Positions 8,519 to 17,158 of a DNA stretch of 64,000 bases are shown in pieces. This stretch comes from GM7GCV1 sp965221105 (GTDB lineage: Bacteria > Pseudomonadota > Gammaproteobacteria > Pseudomonadales > GM7GCV1): positions 2,480,001 through 2,544,000 of the forward strand of contig OZ244871.1 of the NCBI GenBank assembly GCA_965221105.1, written 5' to 3'. Made by a program: the position numbers and the translations under genes. Position 1 is the first letter of the stretch, and the number at the start of each line of letters is the position of its first letter. The notes below the pieces were generated by a model that had not been told where the DNA came from, did not search any database, and saw only the letters and a program-made list of their open reading frames with translations.

Positions 8519-9583
8519 CTAGGGCCAGTCCCGTGGCGGTGCTATGAAAGAACCCCGGGTCTCCAGCGCAATCCGCCAGAAAGCCGCAGCAGCATACGGA
8601 TCACCTTCCATTGGGAGCAACAGTGTGTTCACAGGTATTTCCGCGGGAAGCAATTGATAGGCCTCGTTAAAATATCCGATTCTCTGCCGACTGGAGACGG
8701 TTGATCCCTTTCCCGGTTTGGTGCCCATGGTAGGCAGGCCATCTGTTATGAGAAAGATATTATCGGGGGCAGGGTTCATCGCCTGAATGATCTCGGCAGC
8801 GGCTACCAGACTGGTACCCCCTGCAGGTGGAATTTCCCGCAGATTCTGCAGTGCCTGATCCATGATGCCCCGCTCTTCGGTTCTGATCCAGTTTTCATGG
8901 TCGCGCACTGCCGGCTGTGCGGTCTCGCTGAATGTATAGATCTGGAAATTGGTTCCCGGTGGTAGGTTCGCCGCAATCCAATCCACTATCGCCAATGCCT
9001 GCTGCCATTTTGGCGAATGTATTTGTACATCCTCAGGCCGGTTGCGTCTCCGGATGATATTGACGATGGTCTCATCCAGCATGCTCGATGAACTGTCGAG
9101 GAGAATCAATGACCGGTTTCCTCCCAGGTGCAAACCAGTCAGATACTGGCGCTCGCCCTGGCCAACAAAAGCGCGTACCCGGTTACCCCCCTGTGCCTGC
9201 TTTTCAAGTGTCTGTTTCTGCTGTTCCAACTGGGATATTTGCGCTTCAAACCGGCGGATCTCTTCTGTCGCCGAGGGTCCAAGTGCGGCGATCTGGCCGC
9301 GAAGCGCATCAATCTGCTCCTGTATCTGGCGCGCCAGTCCACGAGCCTGGGCCAGACGCTCGTCAACATCTGAGATCGTGTTGCGAATTCGGGCCAGATC
9401 TTCCCGTCCGACAAATAGTTCTTCCTCCAGCATATTGGTCTCCGAACTTGATTCGGGATCTACTTGGGGATTGTTATCGGCATTGTGCTTGATGATGAGA
9501 AACAGCAGTACAGCCGCCCCCAGTCCACAAGACATGATGTCCAGAAAGGACAGGTTAAACGTGGATACCTGTCGTCTGCGCAT
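8519..9583 (-). CDS. VWA protein with ExbD-like membrane helix (2)
   Basis: This is a 354-aa paralogue of the next gene with the same plan: polar N-terminus, membrane helix with FLDIMSCGLGAAVLLFLI (about 13-32), a long coiled coil (about 50-135), and a VWA domain with MIDAS DSSSSMLD (near residue 162) and further conserved TSL and TDG segments. The two share the FLDI-C-G helix signature. Having two such proteins beside one ExbB/TolQ-type gene suggests a heteromeric stator. It starts 3 bp after the preceding gene stops and is followed 13 bp later by the second VWA gene, so co-translation is likely. Confidence 0.8.
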   Translation of the reverse strand: MRRRQVSTFNLSFLDIMSCGLGAAVLLFLIIKHNADNNPQVDPESSSETNMLEEELFVGREDLARIRNTISDVDERLAQARGLARQIQEQIDALRGQIAALGPSATEEIRRFEAQISQLEQQKQTLEKQAQGGNRVRAFVGQGERQYLTGLHLGGNRSLILLDSSSSMLDETIVNIIRRRNRPEDVQIHSPKWQQALAIVDWIAANLPPGTNFQIYTFSETAQPAVRDHENWIRTEERGIMDQALQNLREIPPAGGTSLVAAAEIIQAMNPAPDNIFLITDGLPTMGTKPGKGSTVSSRQRIGYFNEAYQLLPAEIPVNTLLLPMEGDPYAAAAFWRIALETRGSFIAPPRDWP

Positions 9584-9586
9584 TGA

Positions 9587-10873
9587 TCAGTCCACCAGTT
9601 TGACTGTGAGGACATCGTTGAGTGTAGCGTACCCGACCTGATCACCGGATTGCAAAGCATGACCTGCTCCGACAGAAACCCCGTTGACTGAGGCGCCCGC
9701 CAGGCCGATTCTGAGAACATTACCCTCAAAATCAAACAGGTTCTGCGGAAATCCCTGCTCAATAGCTTGGTTAAGTGTCGTTCGGGTATAGACCAAGCCA
9801 CTCCAGACAAAGGCATTGGGTATATTGGATGACTGTGGCTTGTTCGAGTCAGGTGCGCCTGGAGCTGGAAGCGTGGACTCCACCAGCTGTTGTTCAGTTT
9901 GCAGTGTTATACCTGTCAGGTACCGGGTTTCTCCGGTTGGTTCAATATGTTTGGCCAGTAAGTCAGCCCCAGTATTGGTATCCATATGGTTGAGAACCGG
10001 TTGGCCCGACCGGGCAATAAATCCGGGTAGCAATCGAAACTCAGGTGAATAGCAAATGCGGGTTTCCGCCAGCAGGCGGCTGTGGACCTCGTCACTGAAG
10101 GCAGCGACGATTCCCGCAATTTCCGAGGGTTCGCAATCGATGCGATGAATCTTGCCAGCATGCTCCACTTCAAATGGTTTGGTGATATTGGAGTATGCCA
10201 GTTCCAGAGCCTGATCAAACAGCTGTTGTTCGGTGTCCCCGCGATGCAGTGGGTCAAACCTTGAAGACTGCACAAACTTGTCACCAATAAAGTGCACAAT
10301 CCGGTCCGCCAGTCGAAGAAAACCCTGATCCTGTAATACCTGCTGGGAATGCAGCTCAAGCTGTCCCTGGTTCAACCCGTAGTCGGATATAACCAGCTGA
10401 TGCAACTGCAGATGCAGGTGAGAGATTGGCTCGGTCACAGATGCCCCCATGTGTCCGGCAATCTGGGCCAAACCGAGATTGATCATGCATGTGAGCTTGA
10501 GTTCGAGTGAGTTGCAGATACCGGCCAGCAACTGCAGTTGCTCCTCATGGAGGTTGGATGGCACGCACAGGGCCACCGGCTCCGGACCCAGGTCCTGCTT
10601 GAGCGCAGACAGTTGGTGCCAGACCAGATCCGCACTATGGCGCACCTCTGTATCGCGAATCTGCAAGGCATTGGTGCTCATGTCAGCCCAGAATCGACTG
10701 TGTATCCGGGTCGGTTGCAGGCGGAAAGTCTTCTGGGCGATCTCTCCGATAGCGGGTTCTTCGCCCGGTGGCAACAGCGCGATGCCCGGTTCAGCGTAGA
10801 CTATCCTGCCCCGGTAATGCGCACGAATACAGAGATCTGACACCTCAATGAGACTGTGAACAGATGAGGACAT
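9587..10873 (-). CDS. Uncharacterised protein, possibly actin/Hsp70-like
   Basis: This 428-aa soluble protein has no signal peptide or membrane helix. The N-terminal part (EVSDLCIRAHYRGRIVYAEP, then IGEIA) recalls the opening of actin-like ATPases such as MreB, PilM and Hsp70. I cannot see clear phosphate-binding motifs, so this is a weak inference. A proline- and asparagine-rich linker near residues 335-355 leads to a small C-terminal domain with a VNGVSV...LQSGDQVG pattern reminiscent of FHA or other beta-sandwich domains. It lies between the ExbB-like and VWA genes (12-bp and 3-bp gaps), so it is probably a cytoplasmic partner of the channel. Confidence 0.6.
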   Translation of the reverse strand: MSSSVHSLIEVSDLCIRAHYRGRIVYAEPGIALLPPGEEPAIGEIAQKTFRLQPTRIHSRFWADMSTNALQIRDTEVRHSADLVWHQLSALKQDLGPEPVALCVPSNLHEEQLQLLAGICNSLELKLTCMINLGLAQIAGHMGASVTEPISHLHLQLHQLVISDYGLNQGQLELHSQQVLQDQGFLRLADRIVHFIGDKFVQSSRFDPLHRGDTEQQLFDQALELAYSNITKPFEVEHAGKIHRIDCEPSEIAGIVAAFSDEVHSRLLAETRICYSPEFRLLPGFIARSGQPVLNHMDTNTGADLLAKHIEPTGETRYLTGITLQTEQQLVESTLPAPGAPDSNKPQSSNIPNAFVWSGLVYTRTTLNQAIEQGFPQNLFDFEGNVLRIGLAGASVNGVSVGAGHALQSGDQVGYATLNDVLTVKLVD

Positions 10874-10885
10874 GGGCTAGCTTGG

Positions 10886-11686
10886 CTACGCCTTGATATG
10901 ACGCAGCAGTTTTCTATCGCAGTAGCGCTGTGCATCCAGCACCAGACGTTCCTGATGCAGTGTGAGTTGATGTGACAAAAACATGATGAAAATACTGATG
11001 AGCAGTGCAATGAAAGTCGAGTTGAAAGCCACGCCCAAACTGGCCGTTACCCCGGCAATATTTCCTGCGACCGCCTCGTGAGCATTGGCAAGTGCAGCAC
11101 CGATACCTCGAACCGTGCCGATAAATCCGATGGAAGGTATTGCCCAGGCAATGTAGCGAATCATGGAGAGTTCAGTATCCAGTCGCTGTGATTCTGCTTC
11201 ACAGACATCCTTCACGGCGGCAGCTATCTGCTGCACATCTGCTGCATCACCCAGCCTCTGCAGCGCCGCCGTTAACGCGCGCGGAAGAAGAAGATCCTGC
11301 TGTTCAGGGGTGAGGCCCTCCAGGTTTCGACCCAGCGCTCTCGAGTCCTCTGGCAAAACCCGGGATCCATCCGGGATATCAATCAGGGGTTGGCCCAGCA
11401 CATGTTTTTCATCGAGGAGCCGTTTTGTCTTGAAGCCCATCATGGCGATTGCCCAGAATGCGAGGATAAAACAAGCTTCCTGTTCGTAGTCCTTGAGTAC
11501 CACCCAGAGCGAGCGGTCGGCTGTTCCCGCAACGACAGAACCTGATTGTTCGGCCAGCTGCGCTGCAGCTAAAAGCGCTTCTGCGTTCGGCCTGACTACT
11601 CCAATGTAGAACAAATGAACCAGAATAAATGAAGCAAGCAGGGCTGCGAATTGGAACATGAATTCGCTGGATAGAGATTTGGGCAT
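10886..11686 (-). CDS. MotA/TolQ/ExbB family proton channel
   Basis: This is a 266-aa inner-membrane protein. A hydrophobic helix lies at about 10-30 and another near 72-90. The C-terminal part holds the family signature: a helix with IPSIGFIGTVRGIGAAL, a short loop, and GVTASLGVAFNSTFIALLIS. Members form pentameric channels that convert proton flow into motion of an ExbD, TolR or MotB partner. Here the only candidate partners are the two VWA proteins encoded downstream, since no ordinary ExbD, TolR or MotB gene is present. The start codon follows a run of CAGAGT hexamers (11689-11710) that supplies the only SD-like GAG, so repeat number could change translation. Confidence 0.88.
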   Translation of the reverse strand: MPKSLSSEFMFQFAALLASFILVHLFYIGVVRPNAEALLAAAQLAEQSGSVVAGTADRSLWVVLKDYEQEACFILAFWAIAMMGFKTKRLLDEKHVLGQPLIDIPDGSRVLPEDSRALGRNLEGLTPEQQDLLLPRALTAALQRLGDAADVQQIAAAVKDVCEAESQRLDTELSMIRYIAWAIPSIGFIGTVRGIGAALANAHEAVAGNIAGVTASLGVAFNSTFIALLISIFIMFLSHQLTLHQERLVLDAQRYCDRKLLRHIKA

Positions 11687-11688
11687 GG

Positions 11689-11710
11689 TCTGACTCTGAC
11701 TCTGACTCTG
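11689..11710. repeat. Hexanucleotide repeat at ExbB-like gene start
   Basis: TCTGAC is repeated 3.7 times (22 bp) on the plus strand, 2 bp upstream of the start codon of the channel gene. Read on the minus strand it is CAGAGT repeated, and it occupies the ribosome-binding position. Confidence 0.85.
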
Positions 11711-11813
11711 TTTATGTTTATAAGTGCAGGCTTTTGATCAGCTTGATTGGAACTCAGTTCCTGTCGGCCTGCTTTGATTCATTTTAGTCTGTCCGGGTTC
11801 CGGGGCCCGAGTT

Positions 11814-12155
11814 TTATATATCAACGGGAAAGGGTACTGCAAGATCCTCGGAAATATCTTCAGTTGGGCGAAATATCTCGAAACCGTTTTCCCTGCTGCC
11901 ACCATCGATGTCTGATTGAGTCGGTGCCGCATCGCTCTTGTCACTGGAAGGTCGAATCCCGTCTCCGGATCCTGATGCGACCTCCGGTTGAGGCTGATCC
12001 TGTTCAGTATTCCGAGTCTCTTGAGCGAGAGAAACAGAGGATAGAAACAGAATAAAAACAATCATATATCTCATATATCTCATATATCTCATATATCTCA
12101 TATATCTCATATATCTCATATATCTCATATATCTCATATATCTCATATATCTCAT
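11814..12155 (-). CDS. Small exported protein with MRY-repeat N-terminus
   Basis: The frame opens with ten consecutive Met-Arg-Tyr triplets encoded by a 9-bp tandem repeat, followed by a good signal peptide (MIVFILFLSSVSLAQ, cut before ETRN) and a short acidic, Ser/Pro/Gly-rich mature part of ~65 residues. The real start is probably the last repeat or the MIVF methionine at 12065, because a long Arg-rich extension before a signal peptide would be odd. No family was recognised. Every repeat carries an ATG with GAG four bases before it, so many starts are possible. It lies 11 bp after the stop of the PEGA/FGE-like gene and ~130 bp before the channel gene. Confidence 0.55.
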   Translation of the reverse strand: MRYMRYMRYMRYMRYMRYMRYMRYMRYMRYMIVFILFLSSVSLAQETRNTEQDQPQPEVASGSGDGIRPSSDKSDAAPTQSDIDGGSRENGFEIFRPTEDISEDLAVPFPVDI

Positions 12156-12160
12156 ATATC
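12063..12160. repeat. 9-bp tandem repeat encoding MRY
   Basis: About eleven near-perfect copies of ATATGAGAT (minus-strand reading) make a ~98-bp minisatellite. The period is a multiple of three, so copy-number change alters the number of start codons and N-terminal length without changing frame. Confidence 0.95.
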
Positions 12161-12166
12161 TATAGA

Positions 12167-14266
12167 TTACATTGCATAACGTGCGATCCGGAAACCCAGG
12201 TCGTTGCGTCCTGTGGAGTCATAGTCACGGTACGCCAGCCGCAGTTGCGGCAGGTATCCGCGTGCCCAACTCGCTCCGCGTATGACGTGATATTCGCCGT
12301 CTTCCGGTCCCAGCGGGTCAACAACTTCTGCGCCGGGTTTGTAGGGAACGGGCTGGTACCAGTCATGCATCCATTCCATCACGTTCCCCGCCAGATCATG
12401 CATGCCGCGTGAATTTGGCGTAAAGCTTGCGACAGGCGCGGAAACGGCAAAACCATCATCTATGCCTTCGAGTATGAAATTAATCCTGCCCGCAATGCGT
12501 TGATCGGCAAAATTTTCTACCGCGCCCGGCGGGGTCTCGGCATTGCCCCAAATGAACTTCTGAACCAGACCGGCGGGGGTAAGCCGGGCCAGGTAGGCCC
12601 ATTCTGCTTCGGTAGGCAACCGATATCCCGTGGATTCCGGATTCACTCCCGATACATAGCCTTTCTCGGTCTGATAAAAGGGCTGCAGGCTCTCTCGTGC
12701 GCTCAGCCAGTTGCAAAACAGCGCGGCACGTTGCCAACTCATGCCAACGGCTGGTCGCCTGGGACCATCCAGCCCGAGCGACTGGTAGTGTCCCGAGCTA
12801 TGCTCTGCATCAAACTGCCGGTACTGTCTGTTGGTTATTTCCGTAGAGCTGACATAGAATGGCCTTTGCAGGTCCGCAGTCCAGCGAGCCTCGTTGGCTC
12901 TTCTGCCTGTTTCCCGGCGACTCGAACCCATAGGTACCTTGCCGGCATCCCGAAACAGTACCATCTCCTGTCCCAGAGCACCCTGATAGCGAGCAGGCAC
13001 GTCTGCCCACAGCGCTTCTTCATCAGTGAGCAAACGAACCTGCAGCAGTTGTCGTGAACCCTTTACCGGAACGAATTCAAGAGATGTGCTGGCGAAGCCG
13101 GGGGCACGAACCTCAATGTGGTGTTTCACAGCGGAAAGCTCCATGGTCTGTGATCCTATGCCCCGGTCACGTCCATTGACAAAGAGGCGCGCACGCTCGG
13201 GAAACAGACTGACCTGAACCTCTACCAGATCAGCAAAAAGCTGATAGAAGAGGGCAGGGTTTTCTTCATTGGCAGATACTGTGAAGTTGTGACTCTGTCT
13301 CTGGTAACCTGCCTTGTAGAGTTGCAGCTGATGTTCGGTATCAGGCAGAACCGCCAGACTGACCGGGGACTGACCGATGTATTGACCGTTGAGCGTCACC
13401 GCTGCCCCACCGGGAGCGGTTTCAACCAGAACTTCGGTATCGAGCGGATCCAGCACAACAGGAGAATCAAGCGCCAGCTTCCTGCCCCGGACTACTTCAA
13501 TCTCTCTCGACCAGGGCTTGTATCCCGGGCTCTCGATGATGAGCTGCACAACCCCTGCTTCCACCCTGATGTTTTGAGTTCCCCCGGATATATCGAGTGG
13601 CTGTATTCCTGCACCTGTATCTACCCGCAGTCGTGCGTCAGCAGGTGAGACCTTCAGAGTCAGGTACCCCCAATCTGGTTCCAGAGCGATATCAACCTCC
13701 TCGGTCAGTTCCCGCCCGCGGACCTGAACATCAAAAACCTGGGGCGCATAGAGGTAGGCATCGGCCTTAAGACTGTATGAGCCCGCTTCCAGATCGGGGA
13801 ACAGAAACTCTCGCGCCGGTCCCTGATCTGTGCCGTTAAGCCGCACCATACCCGTTGCGTTGTCATCCATGACGAACAGTGCACGAATGCGGCCAGGGAG
13901 TGGTCGCAACTCGTAGACCAAGGTTGCGGGGCTTTCACTGGTAATCTCAATCCGGTAGTGCTCGCGGTGGTATCCAGGGGCAAACAGATTGAGATCATAG
14001 CTGCCCAGAGTAACCAGATAGCGCCCGTTGCCCAAGGGAAGATGAACACCACCATTCAGATCAACTCTGGGCGCTTCAGCATTGATACTGAACTGAATCG
14101 CCCGGGCGTTGAATAGAAAGATCAGTACCGAGATGATCAGCACTCCGGTGCCTGCTGCGAGACTGTGCTGCCATGTCCAGTAAAGCTTTGAGCGCCCGGC
14201 ACCCGATTGGGGGGCACTGAATTCGGCCGGCTGTATGCGGTGTCCGGATCCAGTATCAGCCATCAA
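12167..14266 (-). CDS. PEGA-repeat protein with FGE-like domain
   Basis: This 699-aa protein has an N-terminal membrane anchor (about 35-55). Several PEGA-type beta modules follow (residues ~60-420), with phrases such as GYLTLKVSPADARL, TEVLVETAPGGAAVTLNG and YIGQSPV. The C-terminal ~270 residues are an FGE/SUMF1 domain (VPMGSSRRETGRR, WTADLQRPFYVSSTEITNRQ, RLPTEAEWAYLA, HDLAGNVMEWMHDWY). At the place where true enzymes have two active-site cysteines the sequence is HVIRGASWARGYLPQLRLAY, so it should not make formylglycine and probably acts as a periplasmic binding fold. The next gene upstream stops 21 bp before it. Confidence 0.88.
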   Translation of the reverse strand: MMADTGSGHRIQPAEFSAPQSGAGRSKLYWTWQHSLAAGTGVLIISVLIFLFNARAIQFSINAEAPRVDLNGGVHLPLGNGRYLVTLGSYDLNLFAPGYHREHYRIEITSESPATLVYELRPLPGRIRALFVMDDNATGMVRLNGTDQGPAREFLFPDLEAGSYSLKADAYLYAPQVFDVQVRGRELTEEVDIALEPDWGYLTLKVSPADARLRVDTGAGIQPLDISGGTQNIRVEAGVVQLIIESPGYKPWSREIEVVRGRKLALDSPVVLDPLDTEVLVETAPGGAAVTLNGQYIGQSPVSLAVLPDTEHQLQLYKAGYQRQSHNFTVSANEENPALFYQLFADLVEVQVSLFPERARLFVNGRDRGIGSQTMELSAVKHHIEVRAPGFASTSLEFVPVKGSRQLLQVRLLTDEEALWADVPARYQGALGQEMVLFRDAGKVPMGSSRRETGRRANEARWTADLQRPFYVSSTEITNRQYRQFDAEHSSGHYQSLGLDGPRRPAVGMSWQRAALFCNWLSARESLQPFYQTEKGYVSGVNPESTGYRLPTEAEWAYLARLTPAGLVQKFIWGNAETPPGAVENFADQRIAGRINFILEGIDDGFAVSAPVASFTPNSRGMHDLAGNVMEWMHDWYQPVPYKPGAEVVDPLGPEDGEYHVIRGASWARGYLPQLRLAYRDYDSTGRNDLGFRIARYAM

Positions 14267-14287
14267 TCAAGCCCATCCAATCCAGCA

Positions 14288-15853
14288 CTATATGACCTCG
14301 CGGCAGATGACTTCCAGATCTATCTCTGATAAGGAACCATCAATGGTCTGCTCAATGCGCACGTCCCGGTATCCCGATTTGCGCCCGACTATGACATACC
14401 TGCCTGGATTCAGTTTGAGTGCCTGCTGCGCAAATGTGCCCAAATTACCCAGTCGATATATCTCAATCTCAGTGAGGTTGTCAGATGTAAGCTTGAGTAC
14501 GACCGGTGTGCGTGCAATATGGATAATCTGCACCAACCGGTCCAATTGGTTCTCCAGGCGCGCCCCGGCTTCAATGATCGCTCGGCCCTTGGCCAGGGCC
14601 TTGTTGGCCTGCTGCCATTCGGACTCGGATTGCAATTTCAACGGTTCGGCGAGGAAGGCTTCTATTTCGGCATCGAGCGCTGCCCGGGCTTCAGAGCGTA
14701 TCTGGCCGATTTTTGCTGCCGACAGGCTCGGATCCTGAGCAAGCAATTCCCGATACAGATACAGCGCCTGATTCCAGTCCTCGGTTGCCTCCAGTCCAAT
14801 TGCCCGATCCAGCATTTGCTGACGCCCGGTCGTGAGACGCTCCACTTCAACCTGCTGCAGGGCTTCTTCAACAACGGGATTTCCCGGCATCAGTTGCCCG
14901 GCCGATTGAAAGGCGCTGACTGCCGGGTCATAGCGGGCAGAACTGAGCGCCCTGAATCCAGACGACATGTAACGGTTAAAATCCCGTTGGCGAATTTGTT
15001 TCTCGACCTCACTTGTGAGTGCGGCAAGAGGCTGGAATTCGGTATCCAGAGCCCGGGCACTCAGCAGCCGCTCCAGCGCCATATCCAGGCTGGAGTCGTC
15101 CTGTGCAAGATGCCGACTGTGCTCCATCAGTTCAAGTACTTGGCCGCGAACCCTAGCCTGAGCCAACCTGGTTTCTATTTCCGCCTGCTGCGGCAGCAGA
15201 CGGACAGCCAGTTCAAGCGACTCAATGGCCTCATCCAGCTTTCCCTGCTCAAGGAGTGCGGTACCGCCTGCGAAATAGTGCTCACCGATCTCGGGTATTG
15301 CAGCTTCCAGTTGCAGTGCCTGATCCAATGCTTGACGATACTGTCCCAGTGCCTGAGTAAATTCACGTTTCTGATAGCGGTCATCGCCGCTCTGAGCCAG
15401 CGAGCTGATCTCAACGAATTCTTTTTCGGACCAGAGTAGAGCACCCCTGTCTTCAAGCCGATCTTGAACCTGGAGTAATTCCGCCAATACTTCCTGTGTC
15501 TCACGGCGCGCCCTGAGCAGCTGTGAATCTACCCAGGGTGATTCCAGAACGGCCTGTCCCGCGGCCCCCTGCACCAATTGTTCGCTGGCCGCCTCAAGTG
15601 CTGCCGCAGAAATATCCGGCCGGTCCGAATCCCTCCCTATCAGGGGCACAACAATGATTGCGAGAGCGACAATACCGAGCCCTACGGATATAAGCAGGGA
15701 CTTCGGGTAACCGGCCAGTCCGGCACTGGAATTCTGCCCATTGGCGTCCGCCAAGCCAGGCGATGGCTTCGACTGGCGTCCGTATGTATTCGCGGTAGCG
15801 GATCCGCGAGGGGAGAACGGGGCTGGCTCAATGGTTGTGTTGTCGTCTGGCAT
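14288..15853 (-). CDS. Membrane-anchored TPR protein with PEGA-like end
   Basis: This 521-aa protein has a Ser/Pro-rich cytoplasmic N-terminus (~1-50) and one membrane helix (about 51-70, LLISVGLGIVALAIIVVPLI). A long, mostly helical part follows, with TPR-like repeats (for example FTQALGQYRQALDQALQLEA, LDEAIESLELAVRLLPQQAE and YDPAVSAFQSAGQLMPGNP). The last ~70 residues (VVLKLTSDNLTEIEIYRLG, LNPGRYVIVGRKSGYRDV) resemble a PEGA module. It is probably a periplasm-facing scaffold and partner of the PEGA/FGE-like protein encoded 21 bp downstream. No enzymatic motif is seen. Confidence 0.75.
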   Translation of the reverse strand: MPDDNTTIEPAPFSPRGSATANTYGRQSKPSPGLADANGQNSSAGLAGYPKSLLISVGLGIVALAIIVVPLIGRDSDRPDISAAALEAASEQLVQGAAGQAVLESPWVDSQLLRARRETQEVLAELLQVQDRLEDRGALLWSEKEFVEISSLAQSGDDRYQKREFTQALGQYRQALDQALQLEAAIPEIGEHYFAGGTALLEQGKLDEAIESLELAVRLLPQQAEIETRLAQARVRGQVLELMEHSRHLAQDDSSLDMALERLLSARALDTEFQPLAALTSEVEKQIRQRDFNRYMSSGFRALSSARYDPAVSAFQSAGQLMPGNPVVEEALQQVEVERLTTGRQQMLDRAIGLEATEDWNQALYLYRELLAQDPSLSAAKIGQIRSEARAALDAEIEAFLAEPLKLQSESEWQQANKALAKGRAIIEAGARLENQLDRLVQIIHIARTPVVLKLTSDNLTEIEIYRLGNLGTFAQQALKLNPGRYVIVGRKSGYRDVRIEQTIDGSLSEIDLEVICREVI

Positions 15854-15913
15854 AAGTACGTATCCAGCGTCTGATACAGCCCTGGTTGTCTGCGTGGGCT
15901 TCCGGTGGTTGTA

Positions 15914-17155
15914 TCAGTTTGGCTGTGGAGGGTACGGAGAGGCTGTGGGCTCTTCGGGCCGCACATATCCGGTTTCTGCGTAGTACATATCGCTCAGGAG
16001 CTCACGCCACTCGGCATACTGGTCGCGCACAGTTCCGGTCAGGGTAATGGTTCTATCCTGAAGTTCAATCACACTTGGTGCCAATTCCTCCTCCAGGGAT
16101 TGACCCAACTCGCTGAGGGTTTCGATATGCAGATTCGCCTCGTCGCGCCTGGCGTAGCTGGAGCGCAGTGCCTGCAGTCCAGCCATAATGCTGACTGCAC
16201 CAGCAGTCCGATAATAATCATTCCCCTCAATAGCGGCAGCTGCGCCGCCAAGAATAGCTACCCAGCCAGCTATACGGCTGCGTTTTGCCGAGTTTTCCAG
16301 TTCGCGTATGACCTGGGTTTCATGATAGCTTTGGGAGCGCCACGCATGATAGGGCTCTTCCATGTTTCTGGAAAACCCGTAATAGTAATCCTGCAACACA
16401 TCGACAAACAGGTGGTCTCTGGCTTGGATATCCTGAACGCGAATCAGCATGGGGTCGTTGTCGGCGGGCAGACGGTCAACCTGAATGTACCCCTCCTCCC
16501 CCGGCACCAGATACTGATTAAAGGCTTCGGGCGCAAAGGATTGGGCAAATCGTATGGAACTGACAGCACGAATTGCCCGGCGCTGTTCAAGTCCGGTCGC
16601 CCTCAGTTTTTCGAGCAAATCGTTGGACACGCTGTTGTACAGACCCTGAAAAGGTTCGTATTCCTGTTGGCTGCTGTCATACGCATACTTGCTTATGATC
16701 TGGGTATAGTCCTGTGCGATCCAGGTGCGCCCCGTCTGGTCTGAGACATCAATGCGCAGTATCAGGGTTTCACCATCCGATTGAAGGATCTGTCCATCTA
16801 TCTTCAGATCCATAATGACTGCTTCATCTGGTGTAATACGAACTGCACCCCAGGCATTACTGTGTTCGAGCGTCGTTTTCAACTGGTGTGCCACCCAGAT
16901 GGATTCGGCTTCCCTGACTTGGGAGAAGACTGGAGCGTCAGCAGGGATACCCTCAAGATCCGGATCAAAAATCTCGATGGCAACATCGAGCAGGTACTGG
17001 TCTGGGGTTTCGACAATCAGCCGCTCTGCGGCAGTCTGAACCGTGGATCGTACCTCGTAGCTAGCGCAGCCCGAAATCAGCCCGATAGCAATGGCTCCTG
17101 CGAGGAGCATCAGGGGTTTCAGCGGATGACTTGCGGGCACTGGGGGTCTGATCAC
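15914..17155 (-). CDS. Large predicted lipoprotein
   Basis: This 413-aa protein has a signal peptide ending in the lipobox LISGC (Cys about residue 30), then CASYEVRSTVQTAAERL. The mature protein is mixed alpha/beta. Its middle contains a weakly hydrophobic Gly/Ala-rich stretch (IAGWVAILGGAAAAIEG), which could contact a membrane or a partner. The C-terminal ~80 residues (SLEEELAPSVIELQDRTITL, TVRDQYAEWRELL) are helical, and the very end is Pro-rich. No family was recognised. It lies 3 bp after the preceding gene and 60 bp before the TPR gene. Confidence 0.75.
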   Translation of the reverse strand: MIRPPVPASHPLKPLMLLAGAIAIGLISGCASYEVRSTVQTAAERLIVETPDQYLLDVAIEIFDPDLEGIPADAPVFSQVREAESIWVAHQLKTTLEHSNAWGAVRITPDEAVIMDLKIDGQILQSDGETLILRIDVSDQTGRTWIAQDYTQIISKYAYDSSQQEYEPFQGLYNSVSNDLLEKLRATGLEQRRAIRAVSSIRFAQSFAPEAFNQYLVPGEEGYIQVDRLPADNDPMLIRVQDIQARDHLFVDVLQDYYYGFSRNMEEPYHAWRSQSYHETQVIRELENSAKRSRIAGWVAILGGAAAAIEGNDYYRTAGAVSIMAGLQALRSSYARRDEANLHIETLSELGQSLEEELAPSVIELQDRTITLTGTVRDQYAEWRELLSDMYYAETGYVRPEEPTASPYPPQPN

Positions 17156-17158
17156 AAT

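Noticed and set aside
14519..15439. 306-codon plus-strand frame
   Set aside because: It lies wholly opposite the TPR/PEGA-like gene and has no protein-like features.
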